Assembly: GCA_963843745.1 (NCBI GenBank)
Contig: CAWJLP010000007.1
Span: 434,001 to 498,000, forward strand
Source of the DNA: Trebonia sp963843745
GTDB lineage: Bacteria; Actinomycetota; Actinomycetes; Streptosporangiales; Streptosporangiaceae
Direction: 5' to 3'
Length of the DNA stretch: 64,000 bases
The notes under the pieces are model-generated. The model searched no databases, was not told the DNA's origin, and was given only the letters and a program-made list of their open reading frames with translations. Below, piece after piece: positions 60,348-64,000 of the stretch. The position numbers and the translations under genes are program-made. Every line of letters begins with the position of its first letter. Positions within the stretch are counted from its first letter, which is position 1.

Positions 60348-61745
60348 GTGAAGGCCCGCCTGTCCTCGAAGCTCGTCGTTGGGGCCGTGTTCGTCGCGTC
60401 CATGTTCCTCAACATCATGGACGCGACGGTCGTCAACGTGGCGCTGCCGACGCTGAGCAGGTACTTCGCGGTACCGGTGGCGTCGGTGAGCGGGGTGGTC
60501 ACCGCGTACCTGGTGACGCTGGCGGTGGTGATGCCCGTGTCCGGCTGGGTGGGGGACCGGTTCGGCGCACGCAGCGTGCTGCTCGGCGCCATCGGCCTGT
60601 TCACGGCCGCGTCCGCGCTGTGCGGGGTGGCGACCTCGCTGCCCGAGCTGGTGGTGTTCCGCGCGGTGCAGGGCGCCGGCGGCGGCCTGCTGATCCCCGT
60701 CGGGATGGCGATGATGTTCCGCACGTACCCGCCCGCCGAGCGGATCAGGGCGAACCGGCTGCTGATCGTGCCGACGCTGCTGGCGCCGGCGCTCGGGCCG
60801 GTGATCGGCGGCGTGCTGGTGGACGGGCTGTCCTGGCGGTGGATCTTCTACATCAACCTGCCGGTCGGGGTGGCCGCGTTCGTCTTCGGCGCGCTGTTCC
60901 TGCCGCGCGGTTCCGAGCATCCCCCCGGCCCCTTCGACCTGCCCGGGTTCCTGCTCGCCGGGACCGGCTTCCCGCTGTTCATGTTCGCGCTGTCGACCGG
61001 CGCGACCTCCGGCTGGGGCGCCGCGCCCGTGCTCGCCACCGGCGTGGCTGGCCTGGTGCTGCTCGCCTTGTTCGTGCTTGTCGAGCTGCGCGCGGCCGCG
61101 CCCATGCTCCGGCTCAGGATCTACGCCAACCGCCTGTTCCGGGCGACGAACCTGCAGCTCACGTTCGCCGGCGCCGGCTTCGTCGGCACGCTGTTCCTGG
61201 TGCCGCTGCTGCTGCAGAACGGCCTCGGCTTCTCCGCCGTGCACTCAGGCCTGGCGACGTTCCCCGAGGCCATCGGCGGGATGATCGGCGTGCAGGTGAC
61301 CACCCGGCTGTATAAGCGGGTGGGGCCGCGGCGGCTGATGATCGCCGGGATGTGCGGCACGGTCGTGACCATCGGCGGAATGGCGTTCGCCGGTCCTGGC
61401 AACGCGGCCTGGCTGATCCCGGTGCTGATGTTCTTCACCGGCGGCTCGTTCGGGTTCGCCATGGCCCCCTCGCAGGCGGCTGCCCTGGCCACCGTGTCCC
61501 CGGCGGAAACCGGCCACGCCTCGACCCTGCTGAACACGCTCAGGCAGGCGGGCGGCGCGGCCGGGGTCGCGCTGCTCGGCACCGTCCTCGGCGCGACCGG
61601 CGCGAGCTCGTCCGACCTGGCCGGATACCGGCTCGCGTTCCTCGCCGCGGCGGGCCTGATGGTGATTGGCGCGGGATTCTCAAGCCTGGTCAGCGACGCC
61701 GACGCGGCGCCGACGATGGCGGAAGCCGTTACGCTAGCGGCGTGA
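60348..61745 (+). CDS. MFS exporter, DHA2 family
   Basis: 465 residues with about 13-14 TM segments. TM1 IMDATVVNVALPTLS, motif A GWVGDRFGARS and GAGGGLLIPVGMAMMF match EmrB/QacA-like drug:H+ antiporters. GTG 60348 follows the ABC gene by 51 bases, so they may be co-transcribed. Its stop overlaps the dipeptidase start by four bases. Substrate unknown. Confidence 0.9.
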   Translation: MKARLSSKLVVGAVFVASMFLNIMDATVVNVALPTLSRYFAVPVASVSGVVTAYLVTLAVVMPVSGWVGDRFGARSVLLGAIGLFTAASALCGVATSLPELVVFRAVQGAGGGLLIPVGMAMMFRTYPPAERIRANRLLIVPTLLAPALGPVIGGVLVDGLSWRWIFYINLPVGVAAFVFGALFLPRGSEHPPGPFDLPGFLLAGTGFPLFMFALSTGATSGWGAAPVLATGVAGLVLLALFVLVELRAAAPMLRLRIYANRLFRATNLQLTFAGAGFVGTLFLVPLLLQNGLGFSAVHSGLATFPEAIGGMIGVQVTTRLYKRVGPRRLMIAGMCGTVVTIGGMAFAGPGNAAWLIPVLMFFTGGSFGFAMAPSQAAALATVSPAETGHASTLLNTLRQAGGAAGVALLGTVLGATGASSSDLAGYRLAFLAAAGLMVIGAGFSSLVSDADAAPTMAEAVTLAA

Positions 61746-62890
61746 CAACGGCCGACGGTACCGCCCTCTCCAACTCCCTCGCGCGCGCCATGCTCAGCCG
61801 CTTCCCGCTGATCGACGGGCATAACGACCTGCCCTGGGCGATCAGGGAGAACATCGGGGACCTGGACGCGGTCGACCTGACGCAGCGCGTCGGCAAGACG
61901 CACACCGACATTCCCCGTCTGGTGGAGGGCGGGGTCGGCGGCCAGTTCTGGTCGGTCTACGTCCCGGCGCGGCTGGCCGGCGACAGCGCGGTGACCGCGG
62001 TGCTCGAGCAGATCGACCTGGCGCACCGGATGATCCGTCGCTACCCGTCGCGGTTCGCGCTGGCGCTGACCGCGGACGATGTGGCGCAGGCGTTCGCCGC
62101 CGGACGGATCGCCTCGCTGCTCGGCGCCGAGGGCGGCCACAGCATCGGCGGTTCGCTGGGCGTGCTCCGCGCCCTGTACGCGCTCGGCGTCCGGTACATG
62201 ACGCTGACGCACAACAGCAACGTCGGCTGGGCCGACTCCGCGACCGACGTCCCCGACACCGGCGGGCTCAGCGACTTCGGCCGCGAGGTCGTGGCGGAGA
62301 TGCAGCGGCTCGGCATGCTCGTTGACCTCTCGCACGTGTCGCCGGCCACGATGCACGCCGCCCTCGACGTGGCGCGGGCGCCGGTGATCTTCTCTCACTC
62401 CTCGGCGCGCACGCTAGTCGACAACCCGCGCAACGTGCCCGACGATGTGCTGCGCCGGCTCGCGGCCAACGGCGGCGTGTGCATGGTCACGTTCGTCCCG
62501 TTCTTCGTCTCCGCGGCCTGCAACGACTGGTTCCAGGGGCTGTCCGCGGAGGTGAGCCGCCGCGGCGAGAACCCGGCGAACCTGGCCGCGGTGTTCAGCG
62601 TCATGCCCGAGTGGGAGCGGGAGCACCCGGCGCCAACCGCGACGCTGACGGAAGTCGCGGACCACGTGGACCACGTCCGTGCGATCGCCGGCATCGAGCA
62701 CATCGGCATCGGCGGCGACTACGACGGCAGCGACAAGTTCCCTGACGGCTTGCAAGACGTCTCCCGCTACCCGGCGCTCTTCACCGAACTCCTGCGCCGC
62801 GGCTGGTCAGAAGCGGACTGCCAGGCGCTTGCGGGAGGGAACGTTCTTCGTGTCCTTCGCGATGCGGAGGGCTTCTCCGCGGGGGAGTAG
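61742..62890 (+). CDS. M19-family membrane dipeptidase
   Basis: 382 residues, a zinc-dependent renal-dipeptidase-type enzyme. Metal-binding and active-site motifs in order: DGHNDLPWA, LGAEGGH (Glu bridging the zincs), LTHNSN, LVDLSHVS, FSHSSAR and IGIGGDYDG. It hydrolyses dipeptides, often including D-amino acid dipeptides. No signal peptide is present despite the family name. GTG 61742 overlaps the MFS stop (GTGA), so export and peptide hydrolysis may be linked. Confidence 0.93.
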   Translation: MTTADGTALSNSLARAMLSRFPLIDGHNDLPWAIRENIGDLDAVDLTQRVGKTHTDIPRLVEGGVGGQFWSVYVPARLAGDSAVTAVLEQIDLAHRMIRRYPSRFALALTADDVAQAFAAGRIASLLGAEGGHSIGGSLGVLRALYALGVRYMTLTHNSNVGWADSATDVPDTGGLSDFGREVVAEMQRLGMLVDLSHVSPATMHAALDVARAPVIFSHSSARTLVDNPRNVPDDVLRRLAANGGVCMVTFVPFFVSAACNDWFQGLSAEVSRRGENPANLAAVFSVMPEWEREHPAPTATLTEVADHVDHVRAIAGIEHIGIGGDYDGSDKFPDGLQDVSRYPALFTELLRRGWSEADCQALAGGNVLRVLRDAEGFSAGE

Positions 62891-63143
62891 GTAGGGTCGC
62901 TGGGCTTGTGGAATTCCGGCGCGTCAGTCGCCGCCTCGGGGAGGCGCCGAACGACGCTTCGGAACTCCACTGCGCCGCTTCTCCCAGCCGTGGCGTCGTC
63001 ATATGACCCAACAGGCCACTTTTCGATGGCTGGCCGGGTCGGAACGAAAAGATCGTGCGGTGTTCGCGCCGGGCCACCCGGGTCGCGCCGGGCCGACCGG
63101 GGGAGACCCCCGCTTCTGCCCGGCGTCGATAGACTCGCGGGCG
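62891..63143. other. Intergenic region upstream of pgeF
   Basis: About 250 bases. A GC-rich hairpin (GCCGCCTCGGGGAGGCG, about 62930-62947) may end the dipeptidase transcript. GAATTCCG (about 62910) and CGGAACTC (about 62959) could pair around it. Nothing gene-like is seen. Confidence 0.4.
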
Positions 63144-63992
63144 ATGGCTAACACCGTTGATACTGCTGCCGCCGGGCGCCCGGCTGCCGGCGCGTTGCGC
63201 CGGGTCGCCGGGCTTGACGTTGTGGGTTGGCCCGCCTTTCAGGGGCTGGCTGTCGAGGCGTTTGTTACTGGCCGGGGTGGCGGGGTGTCGGTAGGCGCCT
63301 ACGAGTCGCTGAATTTGAGCTTTGCTGTCGGGGATGACCCGGGGGCGGTGCTCGAGAATCGGCGGCGGGTGGCTCGGGCGATGGGGGCTGACCTCGGGGA
63401 GTTCGTTTTTACTCGGCAGGTGCATGGCGCCGGAGTCCGCGTTGTTACCGCCGAGGACCGGGGGGCCGGCGCGTTCGCGGTTGACCAGCAGGTTCCCGAG
63501 GCGGACGCGCTCGTCACCGACGATCCGTCGGTGGTCTTGGCGATTCTTGCGGCGGATTGCGTGCCGGTTGTGCTCTACGATCCCGTGGCGCATGTTCTTG
63601 GCTGTGTTCATTCTGGGTGGCGGGGGACGGTTGCGCGGGTGAGCGCGGCGGCTCTGGCCGCGATGCGGACCCTCGGTGCCAGCCCGGAGAATGTCATCGC
63701 CGGACTCGGGCCGGCAATCTCGCCCTACCAGGTGGGCGCGGATGTCGTCGATGCCGTGCAGCGGGGCCTGGGTGCCGCCGCCGCTGACGTCATCCGCCCG
63801 GATGGGAACGGCCAGTGGCTCTTGGACCTGTGGGGCGCCAACCGCACCGTGCTGCGCGAGGCGGGGGTGGCCGACGGCAATGTGCATGTCACGCCGTATG
63901 TGACCGGCGATGGCAGGTTCTTCAGTGACCGGGCGGTCCGGCCCTGTGGGCGGCTCGCGCTGGTCGCGCGGCTGCGGACCCGGGGGGAATGA
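63144..63992 (+). CDS. pgeF: Peptidoglycan editing factor PgeF (laccase-domain, YfiH family)
   Basis: 282 residues. The zinc ligands are visible: His in FTRQVHGAGV, Cys in ADCVPVVLYD and His in CVHSGWRGT. The family acts on purine nucleosides in vitro and prevents misincorporation of L-Ser into peptidoglycan in E. coli. In actinobacteria the gene usually sits between ftsZ and a YggS-type gene. Here its upstream neighbour is a dipeptidase, not ftsZ. ATG 63144 is preferred over an upstream ATG at 63003. Confidence 0.92.
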   Translation: MANTVDTAAAGRPAAGALRRVAGLDVVGWPAFQGLAVEAFVTGRGGGVSVGAYESLNLSFAVGDDPGAVLENRRRVARAMGADLGEFVFTRQVHGAGVRVVTAEDRGAGAFAVDQQVPEADALVTDDPSVVLAILAADCVPVVLYDPVAHVLGCVHSGWRGTVARVSAAALAAMRTLGASPENVIAGLGPAISPYQVGADVVDAVQRGLGAAAADVIRPDGNGQWLLDLWGANRTVLREAGVADGNVHVTPYVTGDGRFFSDRAVRPCGRLALVARLRTRGE

Positions 63993-64000
63993 TGAGCGAC
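63989..64000 (+). CDS. First codons of a further gene, cut by the window end
   Basis: ATGATGAGCGAC overlaps the pgeF stop (ATGA) and is preceded by GGGGGG. By gene order in actinobacteria it may be the PLP-homeostasis protein YggS; only four codons are visible. Confidence 0.35.

Noticed and set aside
57729..61244. A 1171-codon open frame on the minus strand across the FHA-ABC and MFS genes
   Set aside because: It mirrors two well-supported genes on the other strand. Long antisense frames are expected at this GC content, and the translation is Arg/His/Gln-rich without domains.
1..64000. tRNA, rRNA, prophage or insertion sequence
   Set aside because: No cloverleaf with a GTTCGA T-loop, no rRNA core sequence, no transposase or integrase motif was seen on reading both strands.

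Overview
The window is chromosomal DNA from a high-GC actinobacterium. Codon third positions are strongly G/C, GTG and TTG starts are common, and overlapping ATGA/GTGA gene junctions are frequent. The gene set includes an actinobacterial-type DapE, an Rv1747-like FHA-ABC protein, a GgH-like glycosidase, LmeA-like DUF2993 proteins, a DUF3516 helicase and an AfsR-like STAND regulator. It fits a soil Streptosporangiales, Catenulispora or Streptomyces-like lineage. The S53 acid protease hints at an acidic habitat, but that is weak inference. I see no prophage, insertion sequence, CRISPR array, tRNA or rRNA.

Layout. 1-8.3 kb: partial HemK-like methyltransferase, GT-C-like membrane protein, SKI2-like/DUF3516 helicase, a long-form glutamyl-tRNA synthetase translationally coupled to a cyclase-like/pseudokinase fusion. 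8.4-13.9 kb: Crp/Fnr regulator, a predicted structured RNA, a manganese (yybP-ykoY) riboswitch and its GDT1/TMEM165 exporter, an aminotransferase with a divergent LysR regulator, and DapE. 13.9-25.4 kb: a minus-strand run (response regulator, histidine kinase, TlpA-like redoxin, unknown membrane protein, HtrA-like protease) diverging from an aa3-type cytochrome c oxidase operon (cupredoxin, coxB, ctaD, subunit III, small membrane protein, ctaB). 25.4-32.7 kb: a second two-component system, LolA-like protein plus ABC-2 transporter, acyl-CoA ligase.

32.8-38.1 kb: a redox cluster (Ser-rich anchored protein, ApbE flavin transferase, ferric-reductase-like membrane protein, NuoF-like flavoprotein, 3Fe-4S ferredoxin) interrupted by an opposite-strand glucosylglycerate hydrolase. 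38.1-46.6 kb: MFS exporter with its TetR repressor and a predicted operator, pirin, an intergenic block of three inverted repeats, S53 peptidase, STAND regulator. 46.8-57.6 kb: MFS, diguanylate cyclase, small conserved protein plus glmS, PAS-GAF-SpoIIE-HATPase regulator, HIT protein, two LmeA-like paralogues. 57.8-64 kb: FHA-FHA-ABC transporter, MFS, M19 dipeptidase, PgeF, and the first codons of a further gene.

Two themes cross the window. First, several gene 3' ends look recently disturbed: 58-bp and 51-bp tandem duplications spanning stop codons, a frameshifted histidine kinase tail, and unnatural C-terminal tails on the GGDEF and HIT proteins. Second, many short palindromes that look like operators can be assigned to a nearby gene. 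The candidates I find most worth testing as new are the structured RNA at about 9245-9393, the cyclase-like/pseudokinase protein coupled to gltX, the flavinylation cluster without an obvious flavin-carrier domain, and the inverted-repeat block at 41842-42098.
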